Below are positions 45,163 to 59,621 of a stretch of DNA of 64,000 nt, piece after piece (positions within the stretch are counted from its first letter, which is position 1; each line of letters begins with the position of its first letter). Location: contig OY720345.1 in assembly GCA_963082975.1 (NCBI GenBank), positions 26,110,611 through 26,174,610 of the forward strand, given 5' to 3'. The notes under the pieces are model-generated. The model worked only from the letters and a program-made list of their open reading frames with translations. It had not been told where the DNA came from and made no database searches. The stretch comes from Labia minor. Lineage: Eukaryota; Arthropoda; Insecta; Dermaptera; Spongiphoridae. Both the position numbers and the translations under genes were made by a program.

Positions 45163-45929
45163 ATGGAAGAAATAAATGAAGACATGAACTGGTGTGTGGA
45201 AAGCAGTGATGAAGAATTTCAAGGAAATCAAGGGGTATATTAAATCAAAAATAAATATTTAGTTAAATTTAATAGTATAGTATAACACCCACTCAACACA
45301 ACAATTTCCTATTATTTTGTTTAAAGAGAATAATAATAAAGAAAACATAATTATCATTAATGTGTATTACATAAAAATAGTTTAATAAATTTACACATTT
45401 CAATTTATTTAGAATAAATTAATTTTTAATAGGATATTGAATGGGAACCAACAGTAGATGAAATGAAACGAATGTTTCAAATTTTGGAAAGTTCCAAAAT
45501 ATGTTCATTGGATTGGAAATGTCTTGGTCGTCGAATGCCTTCACCTCCTAAACATGAATATACACAAGATGATGATTTAAATATAGATGATAAGTAAGAT
45601 ATCATTTTAATTTTTAAATTAACATTCTAATGGATATTTGGGATTTAATAAATTATTTTTTTAGTCCCAACACAGAAGAAAATTCCGATTTCGATTTTAA
45701 AGATGAATTAATATCACCTCAATTGACAAGAAGAAGGCCAACATCCGAATGTGGTGGACAATTGAAAGGAAGTGCTAAGAAAAAAACAACTTCTTTAGAT
45801 GGCATTTTAAATAATATGAGACGACATAGACAATTAGAACAATTAGAAAAGGAATCTGAACAAACTACTTCCCAAAAATCTATGACAAATTCAAATCTCT
45901 CACTAAATATTAATAGTGCAGATGATTAA
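45163..45929 (+). CDS. PAGR1: PAXIP1-associated glutamate-rich protein 1 homologue
   Basis: Subunit associated with PTIP/PAXIP1 and the MLL3/4 H3K4 methyltransferase complexes. Exons: 45163-45234, 45433-45593, 45665-45929, GT-AG and in phase; 165 residues. Order of conserved segments: MNWCVESSDEEF (human has DDWCVPCSDEE); WEPTVDEMKRMFQILESSK; LGRRMPSPP (human PRRPPTP); FDFKDELISPQLTRRRPTS (human FDFDDEPVTPKDSLIDRRR); and LDGILNNMRRHRQLEQLEKE (human LDKVLSDMKRHKKLEEQ). It is shorter than the human protein because the acidic N-terminal extension is missing. The tail after EKESE is Ser/Thr/Asn-rich. Stop TAA at 45927-45929. Confidence 0.9.
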
Positions 45930-47382
45930 CAATTTAGGTATTAAATAGTTTTAATCTGATAAAAATAAGATATACATATTATTCAGGAATAAATTCTATG
46001 ATTTATATAATAAATTCATCGAATGATTTGTCATTGCAAAACAATTAAAAAATTAGGTTTAATCATGTAAGATTTATTTTGGTCTAAAATAATCAATACA
46101 TTTATTTAATTTTTTGGCCATTAATTATGTTAAGTTTAACGTTCTTTTTTTTCTTACTAAAATCCGAAAGATAAATAATAAATAAATTTAATAATATATT
46201 TATAGTATGATTAAGTTTAATGATTAATCATCATGAAATATAAATAAAATAAGGAAATAATTTTAAAAAAATATAATATAATAGTCAATTGTTTCTTCCT
46301 TATGCTCAAACATTTATAAAATTATTAATTTTAATATTATCTCAATATTTGTTATAATGATTTTTGTTTGAATTGAATATTGGTTATTTTTAAAAAGCAG
46401 CATTTAGAATTTTTTGTTTTTGTTTTAGTTTGAACTGTGCAATTTTTCTTAAACAAACTGTTTTAATGTATATATACCTATATATTTATATATTTTAACT
46501 TTTACAATTTTAAAATTGTTACCTATTTTTTATTTAGAATAGAACAAGTTTAATGTAAATATAGTAGTTTTGTTACATTCGTCAAACTCAATATCGTATA
46601 AGAATGTAATATATATTATAGTGATTTGTAAATAATATACCTGTGATGATTTTTTAACATAAATTTAAATTAAAAATAAGGATCGATACTTTTAAAATCT
46701 TCCAATTTGGAATTTTTTATAAGATATTTTATTAAAATTATACTAACTATTATAAATAAATAAATAGTATATACGATTCGGATATATATATATGATGTCC
46801 CAAAACTTAAGAATAAATCGTGAGTATTTTTTTTTTTTAATATCGAAACAACTATACATATTTATTATATATTGTTTTTCTACAATTCACAAAATAACCA
46901 AGATTATAAGCAAGACTAAATTCGTGTTGAAGAATTTTAACTAATTAAATCTTTCACAAAGTAAAGTATTCGTAATTTAAAACTAAAAGACATTTAATTA
47001 AATTTTTATTTTCAACATACCTATCTTGTCTATCCTTAAGTTTTGGCACACCTGTTTATATATATAATATGAATTACTTTTTAACAATGTAATATAAGAA
47101 TTCAATATTTTTGGATCATATTAGGAAAATAACAATTTCTTAATTAATTAAATTATATATTTAAAATATAATAAAATTTTATTCTGTAAAATTTAATGAT
47201 TAAATTATAAATATTTTCATAACATTCAAATATAAAGTAATTGTGATTATAAATAATTTTTCTCAGTATAATAAAAATATTTAATATTTTTATATCGAGT
47301 TTAATATAAATATATTAATTATACTTGATTAGATTAAAGAAATAATAATAATCTATTATTATTATTATTTAAACAAAAAATA
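45930..47382. other. convergent 3' flanks of PAGR1 and the CRAL-TRIO gene
   Basis: AT-rich DNA between two genes that point toward each other. Several AATAAA hexamers are present (for example near 45985). A short inverted repeat is formed by ccaaaacttaagaataa (46799) and tccttaagttttggcac (47033), marking the ends of a roughly 250-bp element of Tc1-like appearance. Nothing else was recognised. Confidence 0.4.
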
Positions 47383-50300
47383 TTAATCAATTTCTAGGTT
47401 CTGAAAATCAGAGTTTTCATTGTTCTTTTTTATATCTTTTAGTTTAAGTGAGTTATTCTTTTCTAATTGTTTTAAATATATTTCTTCGCTTTGTTTAAAT
47501 ACTCCTTGAAGTTCAGTGAGCCGTTTTATATTTTGATCTAAAACAATTAAGAAATAGATTAGAATATCATTAACTAGTTTAATTATTGATTTAAGATAAA
47601 GACTAGTCAGTTTTGATATCACTGCTGTTCAAATAACTTTTTACGCTCTGATGAGGGTATTAAACAACTAAACATTCTCCTATCAGTTAAGCCTAGTTTA
47701 CACGGACTTTGTACTTGTCATTAGTTCAGGGGAGGGCAAATACTTTTAAGCGCGGGCGAAAATGAAATTTTCAAAATGTCTTCCGGGCCGGAGGAAACTA
47801 ATAAAAAAAATTTATCTTTTTTTTTAGAGACATTGAACCATTGAACGAAAAATCAAAATAAGAGCCAACTTTTTTAACGGGCCGGCGGGCGTTCAAAAAG
47901 CCCGCGCTTAAAAGTATTTGCCCACCCCTAAGAACTAGTGACAAGTACTAAGCCCGTGTAAACTAGACTTTTTACACCGATCGTAATCATAACATTGAAA
48001 GATATATTAAACATAATAACCGAATGAAATTAATTTTGACAAATTTAAGGGTGAGAGACGCACGAAAAATTATTTTATGAATCCAAAATAACCAGATTTT
48101 TTTAAAAAGTTTATATATATATATATATATATATTACAAATGTATGTTTAAATAGATAGATTAAAATTAAAATTTTTATTTTACCTTGTAAATCATCTAA
48201 ACAACCCAATTCACCTCCAAATTCTTGAGGGAGAATTGATTTTGGTAATTTTTCCCAAACTTTTTCATCAGGTTCACCGGGATATAAATGAATCTAATTA
48301 ATATGAAATTTAAAAATATTATTTTATTTTTTGTGAAATGTTTAAAACAAAATACATTGAAAAAATATATTTTACCATGTCTAAAAGCTCTTTTTTAATA
48401 AATGGTTTTAATATAAATAAAATTTTATCCATTATTGAAGAAGCATGTAAAACATGAATTGCTTTTAAACGTACTGGGGATGCTTCCTAAAAAACGAATA
48501 CAATTTATTTTAATTATTTTTATTATTTCCTTTTATATATATATAATTAAGTACCTGAACATAATGACAAAATCTTTTCAAGAATTTTAAATTTACTTTT
48601 GTCAAATGTCCAAATTTAACACCTTGGCAACTAAATACCATTTCATACCCTGGATATGTTCCCTTAAATTCATTAAAAATTCGATAATCAATTCTATTAA
48701 AATATATAATATACATTTTTAAATCAAATAAATTACATTTAAATAGACACATGATTCAATAGTCATAAAAAGTAGGACTACCCCACTACGAAAAACATAA
48801 TCCTTTGGGTCTTTATCTCTAATACAATGAAAAATTAATTTATGACCATTTTTTGGATGGTTACCCAATTCAGCAAAATTTCTATAAAGTAAAATAAAAA
48901 TTCATTGTAAATATTCGATTAAATAAAATTATGTATTATATATATATAATCATAAATTAATTAAAATATATATAATTTTTATGTACAAAATTTTCAGTCC
49001 TTTTTGCAAATCAGCCAGGTTTACATCCCAACCTGTAAAATATTCTGGTGTTGAAAAACGCAATTGATAAAATTCTTCAATACATTTTTTTGTTTTAGGA
49101 ATATTATAATAATTTGAATGAAGGAAAACAGCTAAAAGGGAATCTGCAAATGAAAAGAAAATCTATTAATCACAGTTTTGGTTTATAAATTATAAATATA
49201 TTTTAATAATGAAAGTAATTAGTAAGAGTATAATATACTAATAAGTACTCTATTTTTGTTGAAAAAAGATTAAATAAAATTTAGATACTTATATTTAAAG
49301 GGCTACACACTGTAAAAATGGGAAGATTAAACAGATACGCTCTATGGAGAGAACTGTAAATTATTTACACTTAGAGAATATTAAAAAACAATTCTGACTT
49401 TTGTACAGCACCTATCAAGTCGGTTGCCACCTGAGTGAGCTAGAGGTGTTATATTATCGGTACAGCGGATCTCCTCTTAATCTTTATCTTGATTTTCTTG
49501 ATAGGAGGCCAAAACTTTTTATTTCAAGCAGCTTCCTAATTTTGATCAAGGAGGCTGGATGGCCCTCTTTCCCAGAGACCCCACTAGAGAGTGATTCTTT
49601 TGTCACACCTTAAGCGGCCATACACTTTCAGCTTAATTGCGGAGTTTGAACTTTATAAAAAACTACTGTACTGAAAGTGTGTGAATTCGTCTAGTTTTTT
49701 TTACATATTTTTTTCTCAGTTTTGTCAGTTTAGTTATTTTAATATTTGTTTCAATATAATGGGCATTAAAAGAAATATGTATTCAAATTGCCAGAGCAAT
49801 TTTACTTGATGAAGAAACTCAAAGAAAAAGAAAGCAACATCTAGAACGTTGGTGTGTGTGTTGCGGTACCATCTTTTGGTTTTGATTTTTCTATTAATTT
49901 ATCATACGTAGCTGCCTTTTTTACTCTATTAAAATTTCCTGAACATTGTGTACCCCAAAGCTCAGGAAGCGAATGGTATGATTCTATAAATTCGCGGGGC
50001 AAAGATTTCTTTTTTTCAATGGCAAATGTCTGAGATGGAACTGAGAGAACTGAACAATAATCTGAGTTCCCTATGCAGTTTACCTCAACAAAACTTTCCA
50101 CAAGCTCAGGCTTGAGAAGTGAGTGACGTAAGCACAAAACTCAAACAGTTCATACAGTTTATCGCTCAGACATGACCTTACACATGATTAACTGCGGAGT
50201 TAAACCGAAAGTGCTTTAGGGAACATAGTTCATATTAATTACTATTATAAAACGATTCAAACAGTTCTCAAAGGTCACTTTGCAGAAAACTGACTTTAAT

Positions 50301-51522
50301 GAGTAATACATATTTAAAAAAATATAAAAGAGGAAGAAGTGATAAAAGATACAAACATCTATAGAGGATGTGTTAGTGAACCAGGGAATTTTTGAAAAAT
50401 AAATAAAACAAAATGTAAAAAAATTATATTATCAATTTATTGTAAAAGTTTCTCGTTTGAAAGTTGTGTAAATTGAAAAAAAAACGGCTTAAAGTCTAAA
50501 ATAAGATGGTTTACACTTTACAGTTCTCATGAAGGCATATGTCTTATGTCTTTAGACATTTCTAGAATCTACAAGTATATCTACTAAATAAAAATAAAAG
50601 TAGCTATCAGTAATATAATCTATTTGTGTTTCTTCTTTTGTCAAGAGATTATGGAAAACTTCCATTTTTTTTACTCTTATACTCTCAATTTAATAGATAT
50701 TTTTAAAAAATTTAAAACTAATATAAAAAAAAAATTAAAATAAATAAACTTTATTTAATATAAAAATAATTATATATTAAAAATTTATTAGATAATTTTT
50801 TTTTGGAAAGACCTTATATAATAATTAGGATAAATACAATAAAATAATTAATAAATTAATATTATAGTTTTCAAGAGAAAGTAAATGCCTTAAAATATAT
50901 GGCAAAAATAATTTATTTTAATTTAAAAAAATAAATTTTATATATTAAAATAATAAATTAAATCTTTTTAATTGTCTAATAATATTATACTTTCACAAAT
51001 ATATTAATTTTGTAAAATAAGTGTTGTAAATAGTTAATTTTAAATAAAGTTTTTTTATTAAACAATTAACTTTCTTCTCTCATTCAAGCCATATGCCTTT
51101 TAATAATATAAATAATAAGCCATAAAATCTTCTAAATCTAATGTAGATAATCTTAGTTAATAATATTTATGTCATAACAAAAACCTTGTTAAGACTTTAT
51201 TTTTCAAACTGGTGGATTGTTTTTTTCATTTTTAATAAACATAAAAAAATATTTATAGATATTTTTATCACGTTTTGTTAATTTTTAGTTTTTTCAAATT
51301 TATCTATTATATTTTTAATAAGTATTTATAAATAGATATAAACTAAAAATCAATGTGAATTTCAAATAATCAATGAATGCAAAAGAACAACCTACCTTCA
51401 ATTGTAGGTAACCACTTCTCTTCGTTTTTCCATTCCCGCAAAACTTGGATATCCTCTTTTTTTAAATGGGGCCGATTTTTTTCTATTTCATCCTCTAATG
51501 TTGGAATTGAACCAGCCAACAT
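47383..51522 (-). CDS. CRAL-TRIO (SEC14-like) lipid-binding protein
   Basis: Predicted cytosolic carrier of hydrophobic ligands, in the alpha-tocopherol-transfer-protein/CRALBP-like group common in insects; the ligand is unknown. Seven minus-strand exons: 51522-51396, 49143-48987, 48881-48737, 48662-48555, 48486-48376, 48293-48185, 47537-47383. All in phase; 303 residues. The N-terminal CRAL-TRIO-N helices include VLREWKNEEKWLPTIED and FLHSNYYNIPKTKK. The lipid-binding domain has HKLIFHCIRDKDPKDYVF, YPGYEMVFSCQGVKFGHLTK, FCHYVQEASPVRLKAIHVLH, SIMDKILFILKPFIKKEL and PKSILPQEFGGELGCL. Choosing the AG at 48663-48664 for exon 4 keeps the frame and gives the continuous family pattern; the AG 31 bp upstream would break it. 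Intron 1 (2.25 kb) and intron 6 contain inserted elements. A basic tail ends NLEID. Confidence 0.92.
47690..47969. mobile_element. compound inverted-repeat element in CRAL-TRIO intron 6
   Basis: Outer arms of about 35 bp (CTAGTTTACACGGACTTTGT on the left, its near-complement ending 47966) enclose a second pair of ends, CAGGGGAGGGCAAATACTTT and its inverse, with GGGCCGG near both. The inner pair is hAT-like. No simple 8-bp duplication separates inner from outer, so nested insertion is inferred only from the different character of the two end types. About 280 bp, no ORF. Confidence 0.75.
49612..50220 (-). mobile_element. element with a MADF-like ORF fragment in CRAL-TRIO intron 1 (PIF/Harbinger-type?)
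   Basis: A 98-codon minus frame (50137-49841) contains FIESYHSLPELWGTQ and NRVKKAATYDKLIEK, resembling a MADF/Myb-SANT-like DNA-binding domain (L(I/V)..Y...P.LW....Y..N...R..AY..L). Flanking sequences, ggccatacactttcagctta on the left and accgaaagtgctttagggaa on the right, are imperfectly inverted. PIF/Harbinger transposons carry a separate Myb/MADF-type protein, so a decayed element of that class is plausible. Transposase was not seen. Confidence 0.45.
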
Positions 51523-52145
51523 TTTTTTTTGCCACCGATCAATTCATTAAACGCGATGGTATAATAATAAAGAACTGAAAAAAATGAAATTTAATTTCAC
51601 CTCTGTTTCGTCTTCTTTTTCTTTCAAGTGTGTCTAACCGAAACGATAAGCTTGGAATAATTCAACGGTAGTGGTTGGCGGGGGGGAGGACGAGTGGAAG
51701 GGGAAAAATTCTAAATAAAAGGTGAAAGCAGTTTATATAAATAAACATATAAATAGATATATAATTAATTTTACATTGTTTTCATTAGAAGAATGTTAAG
51801 ATCATCAAAAAAAAAACAACTCATGTTGTTCTGAGAACAATACAACTTTCTACTTTTTAAATTAACTACTAATAAAATTTACATAAATTACCTTAGTTGT
51901 AATTTTTAAATGATTTAAAATGAAAATAAATTAGTTATTTATTATATTTTAAATTGTGTTTTACAAAATTTTATTTATATATATATAATATATAATTTAA
52001 TTAATTGTGACTTAGGAATATAATTTGATAATTTTTTATATATCACTTATTATATATATTTATAGATAATATATCATGAGATGTTGGCATAACATAAATA
52101 CATGTTTATTTATAAATAATAACCATCGTATCTTATCTATTAATT

Positions 52146-52182
<37 letters not shown>

Positions 52183-53393
52183 AAGATATATGAATAAGTG
52201 CTTTGAAATTATTTATTTATCTTATTATTATAAGTTAGAACAACAAGAGAAAAATTAAATAAAGTACCATTATAAAAATATTTGAAATTATTTTTCAAGA
52301 AAATTTAATTTATAATTTAGTTGTTGATCTTAAAAAGCGTTTCAAAAGTTATGAAACCATTCCCGAATCCATTTAAAAAAATCTTAAATTGTTACTCATA
52401 TATAATATTATATCTACCTAATAACAATAGTTAGTCGAAATAATTCATAAATAAATTTCTTAATATTCTTTTACCCATAATAATATATCAATTATTTTTA
52501 CTTTCACTTGTTTCTATATATAGTTAAATATCACTTTAATAGGTAAGAGGGAGAAGTAAAAATAAAATTCTTAAAATATTCTAAAGATGTTTTGGATAGA
52601 ATTAGAAATTAATTGGATTGAAATTTCTATGATATATTTTCTATTTCCCATACCCCAGTGAAGCAGAGTAGGTTCATTTATGTAAGATTTTCATCTTCTT
52701 ACTTATCCAAGTCAGGATTAATTTTTAAAATACCTTAGCCTACAATAATCAAATGTAACGTATACAACCCGCGGGCCAGATCCGGCTGATTTATTATTTT
52801 TTAAATATTACTAAACATGGTAAGAAGAAACTTAAAAATATATAAATTTGTATTCAGTATAAATTATTTTATTCGTTAATTCATATAGCCCAAAGTTAAA
52901 CTAAATACATTAATTATTATAAGTTGTAATCTAAATATAATAAATAAGAACGTAACCTGTTTGATATCAGTTCACATTCATTTTCATTATTATATAGTCT
53001 CCCGCCGGTTTTTCATTTCGTATGTAATTTTATAAAATGAATCCTTTGGCCCATAAATGCGTTCCTGAAAAAATTAATTTCTAATATGATAAATTCATTG
53101 CCATGTTTTGGGTAGACCCCCTAAATTGATTTTTTTTATTTTTTTTAGAGCCTTATTGAAAGCCTTTAGTTGTAAGAGAAATCAATAAAAATTCTTTGAA
53201 TTTGCCTTAATATATTCTTCTTCTTTGAAATTATATAATATACTTGAGTAAAATACAGTTAAGGGATTTATTTTTAATTCTTAAAAAAAAAATTTTAATT
53301 TAAGTATTTTAATTTCAGTTAATAATTATTTATGTATATACAACTTTTTTAAAATTAACAATGTTTTTTTTCACTAAATACATTTCTATACAA
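51523..53393. other. AT-rich intergenic DNA upstream of the CRAL-TRIO gene
   Basis: Includes a (TA)n microsatellite (52150-52179) and, at about 52765-52790, a block acaacccgcgggccagatcc with ggctg that resembles a hAT-type end; near 53045 tttggcccataaatgcgttc may be the opposite side. The short G-rich tract at 51675-51700 lies just upstream of the CRAL-TRIO start and could mark its promoter. No coding sequence. Confidence 0.4.
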
Positions 53394-54881
<1,488 letters not shown>

Positions 54882-56434
54882 TATATTATTAATTTTTTGA
54901 CATTCAAAAAAATGAATGAGGTTGTCAATGAGTTATAGTATAAAAGAACAGCAATTCAAATCGAAATTGTAAGGCGGAGAAAACTTACGGAACAAAATAT
55001 CTAAATAATATTTTACTAAAAAAATTAATAATAATAATAATTTACTAAAAAAATTAGAAAATGAGTTTTGCAAAAATATAGTATATATACTATTCTTAGT
55101 TTTTAATTATTTTGAAATATTAACTAAATAAATATAAGATATATTTTTCAAAATAAATAACTAATAAAAAACAATTTTAAATATTAAGTTATTTATAATT
55201 CTATGAGTGGAACCAAAATATATAAAAAATGAAATATAAAATAATATATATATATAACTTTTAAGTTGAAATAATGTGTAAAGAAAAACTTATTTTATTA
55301 ATTTATATATTGTAACTTGTTAATCTTATAATTTAATTAGATAAAAGTTTTCTAAAATTTAGTCCTCAGAAGTTCTGTACTATTATTTTGTTTTTATAAC
55401 ATTCAATATTTTTTAAAATCTAAAATAAATTATTAAATCAGTCTATATTTTGAAGGATTTTTTTACTATAATTTTTTATTATGTTTTAATATAAATATAT
55501 ATAGGAAATTTCATTACGGATACTGGAAAAAATTAAAATCAACATTTCTAAAAAAAAGAAAATTTTTTATAAATAATAATTTATTCAAATATATTTTTAC
55601 AATTATATTTATATATAAGGAAAAATTATCTGGTAATTATATATAATACAATATAATATGAATAAGATTTTTATGAACTATATTAAAATTGAAAATAATA
55701 AAACTTTTAATACAATATACACATAAATATTAAATATCAGTCTATTAACAAAAAAAATAAGATTAAAATGGTACTCTACAATATATTATGACAAGTTGAA
55801 ATATTTTGTTAAATTTGTTTATTATAATTGGAGAATAAGAGAACAAAGATACTTAAAGTTAAATTATCTTTGCTCACACATGATTTCTTCAACGATCCTC
55901 TTAGGTCCCTACAGCCAAGTCGAAATTGATTTACTCTTGTTCCGGCTAAATTAAATTAGGCTATAATAAAAGTAGGTGGAACCAATGACCTTCACACAAG
56001 ACACCATCGATACATTTTAGTAGATGCAGCATTAACATTGAATTCAGTCATTAGTTTATCTACTTTAAAGTAAAGACGATTCTCGTGTAAAAAGGAGGAA
56101 TAGTTACCTAACAAGCAGGAATCAAATCTTTTTTCTATAATTATATCTCCTTTCAAATTCTTATATTGTATTTCCCAATTTCTGTTAATGAATGAATATG
56201 AAATATCTCATTTACTAACAAAATGAATAAAAATATATTAACATTGTTAATTGAAATTAAAATAAATTTAAAATACTTTAATAAGTTTAAAATTAACAAA
56301 GTAGATTAAAAATGTTTTTCTGGAAATATATAGCTTTCAATATTTGAAAATCGTTTTCAGTGTTAAATGTTACTATATATCTTGTTTGTTAATAAAGATA
56401 ATACAATTTTTATATAATTATATGTAAACAATAA
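54882..56434. other. AT-rich intergenic DNA between NDUFS8 and the THAP gene
   Basis: Mostly AT-rich. 55860-56100 is somewhat GC-richer (tcctcttaggtccctacagc, ctcttgttccggctaaatta) and may be an old insertion, but no ends or frames could be defined. Confidence 0.4.
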
Positions 56435-57489
56435 TTAAATATTTTTATCCATTTCTTCATTTTGTAAATCTTCATCTTCTTCTCCAATCTCTCCATCCAA
56501 TCCAGAAAATTGTTGACCCATTGTAGATTTTAAAAATGTATCATTTACCCAAACAATTTCAATAATATGTTCAGCTTCTTTACTAATTAATTTATTTTCT
56601 TTCAAATGACATAGTATATGTTCAAGGTGATTAATGCGACCTGTTAATCGAATATTTTTTTCTTGTAACATTCTAATTTGTTGATTTTTCTGTCGAATTT
56701 TGCGTTTGGCCAATAAATATGTTTCATATACTTTAGAAGGAAACTTCATATTTCTATTTTTATTTAAATGCACTGGCTGACGTTTAAATTGTTCCATTTG
56801 ATTAATATTAAGATTAGAAGATTGTTGGTCCATAAAATATAGATCATCATTTGATGTGGTTGATTGATTAGAAATTCTGTAAATATTCAAGTCATTAAAT
56901 AGAATAATTATTTCATTGTATATTATAAAACTAATATCTCACCTTGGACCATCAAATTGATTAGGCTGTTCTTCGAGAATTGGAGGTCTAGTTTGATTGT
57001 TTTTATTTACATTATATCCATCTGGAAACTCTAATTTAATTTGTGCTTGAAGTATAGGTGGACAACTAAGAATTAAAACAAATATTCATAAAAATTATAT
57101 ATTTTTATTTACCAATATCAATTCTATTAAAATGATATTTACCTGATTTCTGAATCAGTATTATTAAATAGTGTGGGTATTGCATTAGGCCTTAATCTTT
57201 TTCTACCCGTGAATGGATCAAATATAACACAATCTTGTGTAAAATGTTGCCCACATAATTTACTATTTTCAAAATGAACAAAATCCTTTTTATTCATTGC
57301 CTTAATCCATAATGACCGTAAATTTTGATCTCTCGGGAATCTAAATAAATAAAAATTTTGAGGAAAAAAAGGTATTATTTATTTTAAATCAGAAATTAAA
57401 ACACTTTTGATATTATATACATACAAATGAAATGATATTTTTTTTTCAGGTGAGTATTTTTCTAAACACGCTACACAAGCATAGACCAT
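56435..57489 (-). CDS. THAP-domain zinc-finger protein
   Basis: Probable DNA-binding protein of the THAP family. Minus-strand exons: 57489-57425, 57340-57143, 57065-56943, 56876-56435, in phase; 275 residues. The N-terminal THAP domain spans about residues 1-80: zinc ligands Cys5, Cys8, Cys51 and His54 (LCGQHF), invariant Pro24 and Trp33 (FPRDQNLRSLW), and the closing AIPTLF at 75-80 (family AVPTIF). Cys5-Cys8 spacing is two residues, tighter than the four usual in THAP1. The middle is Asn/Gln-rich. Residues of about 170-230 (SKVYETYLLAKRKIRQKNQQ and following, RINHLEHILCHLK) predict a coiled coil, common in THAP proteins for dimerisation. The acidic tail ends EEDEDLQNEEMDKNI. THAP domains also occur in P-element transposases, but nothing here resembles a transposase. 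Confidence 0.88.
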
Positions 57490-58031
57490 GTTTATTGTCT
57501 TTAAATAAATTCAAAATATTCTACTATTTCACTCAAAATTTAATTAAGTGAATACAATTAATAAAAAAAAAAAATAAAATGTGCTTGTTATTTGTAACAA
57601 GACTAAATAAATCTTTTTGATAAAATAAGACTGTAGTTTTTTCAATCCAGATGGCGTTTCGTTAATTTAACACAAGGCGGTAGCGCGCCAACTTCAAATG
57701 TACAAATTAAAATTGCTTTCTAAAAAAATAAGCAGAAAAATTTTAATTATTAAAACAAAAATTTAGAATGAAACTAGTGTAATGTTTATTTTGTATTTTA
57801 TTTAAAGGGTAATTAATTATATAGAAAAAATGTACACAGATCTCAAATATTTATTATTATAAATTTTTCACTAACAAAAATTTTCTTTCAGAAATATTAC
57901 ATTAAATATTAAGGGTTTGATAAAATAATGAATATTATAGAAATAAAATTAATAAGTGCTAAAGTTACAAGAAAATTATATATTTTATTGTTATAAATAT
58001 TAATCTAAAATATAATTATTTATGTAAAACC
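57490..58031. other. spacer between the THAP and ABHD11 genes
   Basis: About 540 bp that should hold the THAP promoter and ABHD11 3' UTR. A short GC-rich patch (cacaaggcggtagcgcgcca, 57671-57690) lies 180 bp upstream of the THAP start. No other feature. Confidence 0.45.
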
Positions 58032-59621
58032 TCATTTATTAATAAAATCTTTTAAATGTTTAATAAATTCAGTAGGTTTATCATAATGAACATTATGTCC
58101 AGCACCTTCTACATAAAGAAATTCAGCTTTTGGAAAAATCTTAAGAATATTTGGGTGCATGTTTGGTCTGAAAAAATAAATTTATTGAAAGTGTATGAAA
58201 TAATACTTTAAAAATTTAATAAATTTACTTACAATAGAAAATCACTTTCAGCGCCTGCAATAAAAAGTGTTGGTCCTTCAAATGTTTTATTTTCAGGTAG
58301 ATTAAATTTAAGAATTTCATTTTTCTTTTCCAATAACAATCGAATATTTGACTTCCATGTGAAAACATTTCTTTTTTCAATTAAATTTGTTAATAAAAAA
58401 TTTCGAGTGTCTTTATCCTGCACCAAAAGAAATAAAATAAATATTTAAAATATGATAAAAATATAATTATAACATTACAGGAATTGATTCTTCCAACTGA
58501 TCAAATGCTAATTTCCGCATTTGTCCTAAAGGAATTCCAGTTTGAAATTGAACCTTTCCAAGAGCTTCTAAATATTTTGGAACACTTGCAATTCCTTTGG
58601 AGGAGAAAGGAGACATGTCAACCACGATAAGATTATCTATAAATTGAGGCTAAAAATGAAATCAATTAATTTATTTATTAACTAAAATCAAGATTTATTT
58701 CAATTATAGAATTTTAAAATGTAAAAAAACTCCAAAACCTGAAATTTTAGATAGCTCTTTAATGATTACTATATTTTTTACAAATAAAGTAAATATTAAA
58801 ATTATTAACTTACTCAATATGAGAGATATATTATTATATTAATTAATACTCATTAATAAGAAAGTTTTACTTGTTTAATGAATTAAATTAATATTCACCT
58901 CTATTCTCGTTAACTTTTTGTCGTATTATTTAAAAAAATATAGTCAATTAAGTAATATGACAGATTTTTTATTGAAATAATTTTAAATATTAGAACCAAT
59001 TTCTATTAATATTAAATGTAAATATCAACAGATTTTAAAAATTTCAATCAATTATTTGGTGGAATTTTTTTATAATTTTTAATCATTATTTTAATCTATC
59101 ACACACTTTATGTAGTTACATAATTAAGTGCGAGCATCATCATCGCCCTGCCTCCCATTGAATGCCCAACGCAAATTGTATTGGTAAAATTATGATCTTT
59201 AATTAATAAATGAACATCTTCTGATAAATGTTCGTAAGACATTTCATTTGAATGTGGACTATCTCCATGATTTCTGGCATCCATAATAACAACCTAAAAA
59301 GAAAAGCGACGATGTTTTTATTATGATTGACTAACTGATTTAATTTTTATGAATATTTACTTTATGATCATAACCAAGTTCTCTGCCTATTCTATGCCAA
59401 TTCATTTTGGAGCCCAAAAGCCCATGCATTATAAGTATTGGCCTTGTTTTAAGATCAGAATTAAAAATTTTATAACTCATTCTAACTGGTGAAATACTGA
59501 AAAATATTTATAAATTATCTTAGAAAAAATTTAATTATATAATTATTTATACCCACTTTTTTATATCACTGTTGAAATTTCTAAAACTTAATGTAGAAAA
59601 GATTTTTTTACGGAATAACAT
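58032..59621 (-). CDS. ABHD11: alpha/beta hydrolase domain protein 11
   Basis: Mitochondrial serine hydrolase, known in mammals to support the 2-oxoglutarate dehydrogenase complex. Six minus-strand exons: 59621-59557, 59496-59361, 59293-59120, 58649-58479, 58417-58233, 58167-58032, in phase; 288 residues. The first exon (MLFRKKIFSTLSFRNFNSDI) is Arg/Lys/Ser/Phe-rich with no acidic residue until Asp19, presequence-like. Landmarks: oxyanion-loop ILIMHGLLGSKMNWH, DARNHGDSPHS, nucleophile elbow GHSMGG with Ser112, LIVVDMSPFSSKG, GPTLFIAGAESDFL, and catalytic His268 in GAGHNVHYDKPTEF. Length and motif order match ABHD11. Intron 3 (59119-58650) is the longest; the other four are 65-70 bp, short like many introns here. 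Confidence 0.95.

Noticed and set aside
48663..48736. Apparent one-base phase clash between exons 3 and 4 of the CRAL-TRIO gene, suggesting a frameshift
   Set aside because: The clash arises only if the AG 31 bp upstream is used. The AG at 48663-48664 gives a 74-bp intron, keeps frame and restores the family pattern, so the gene is intact.
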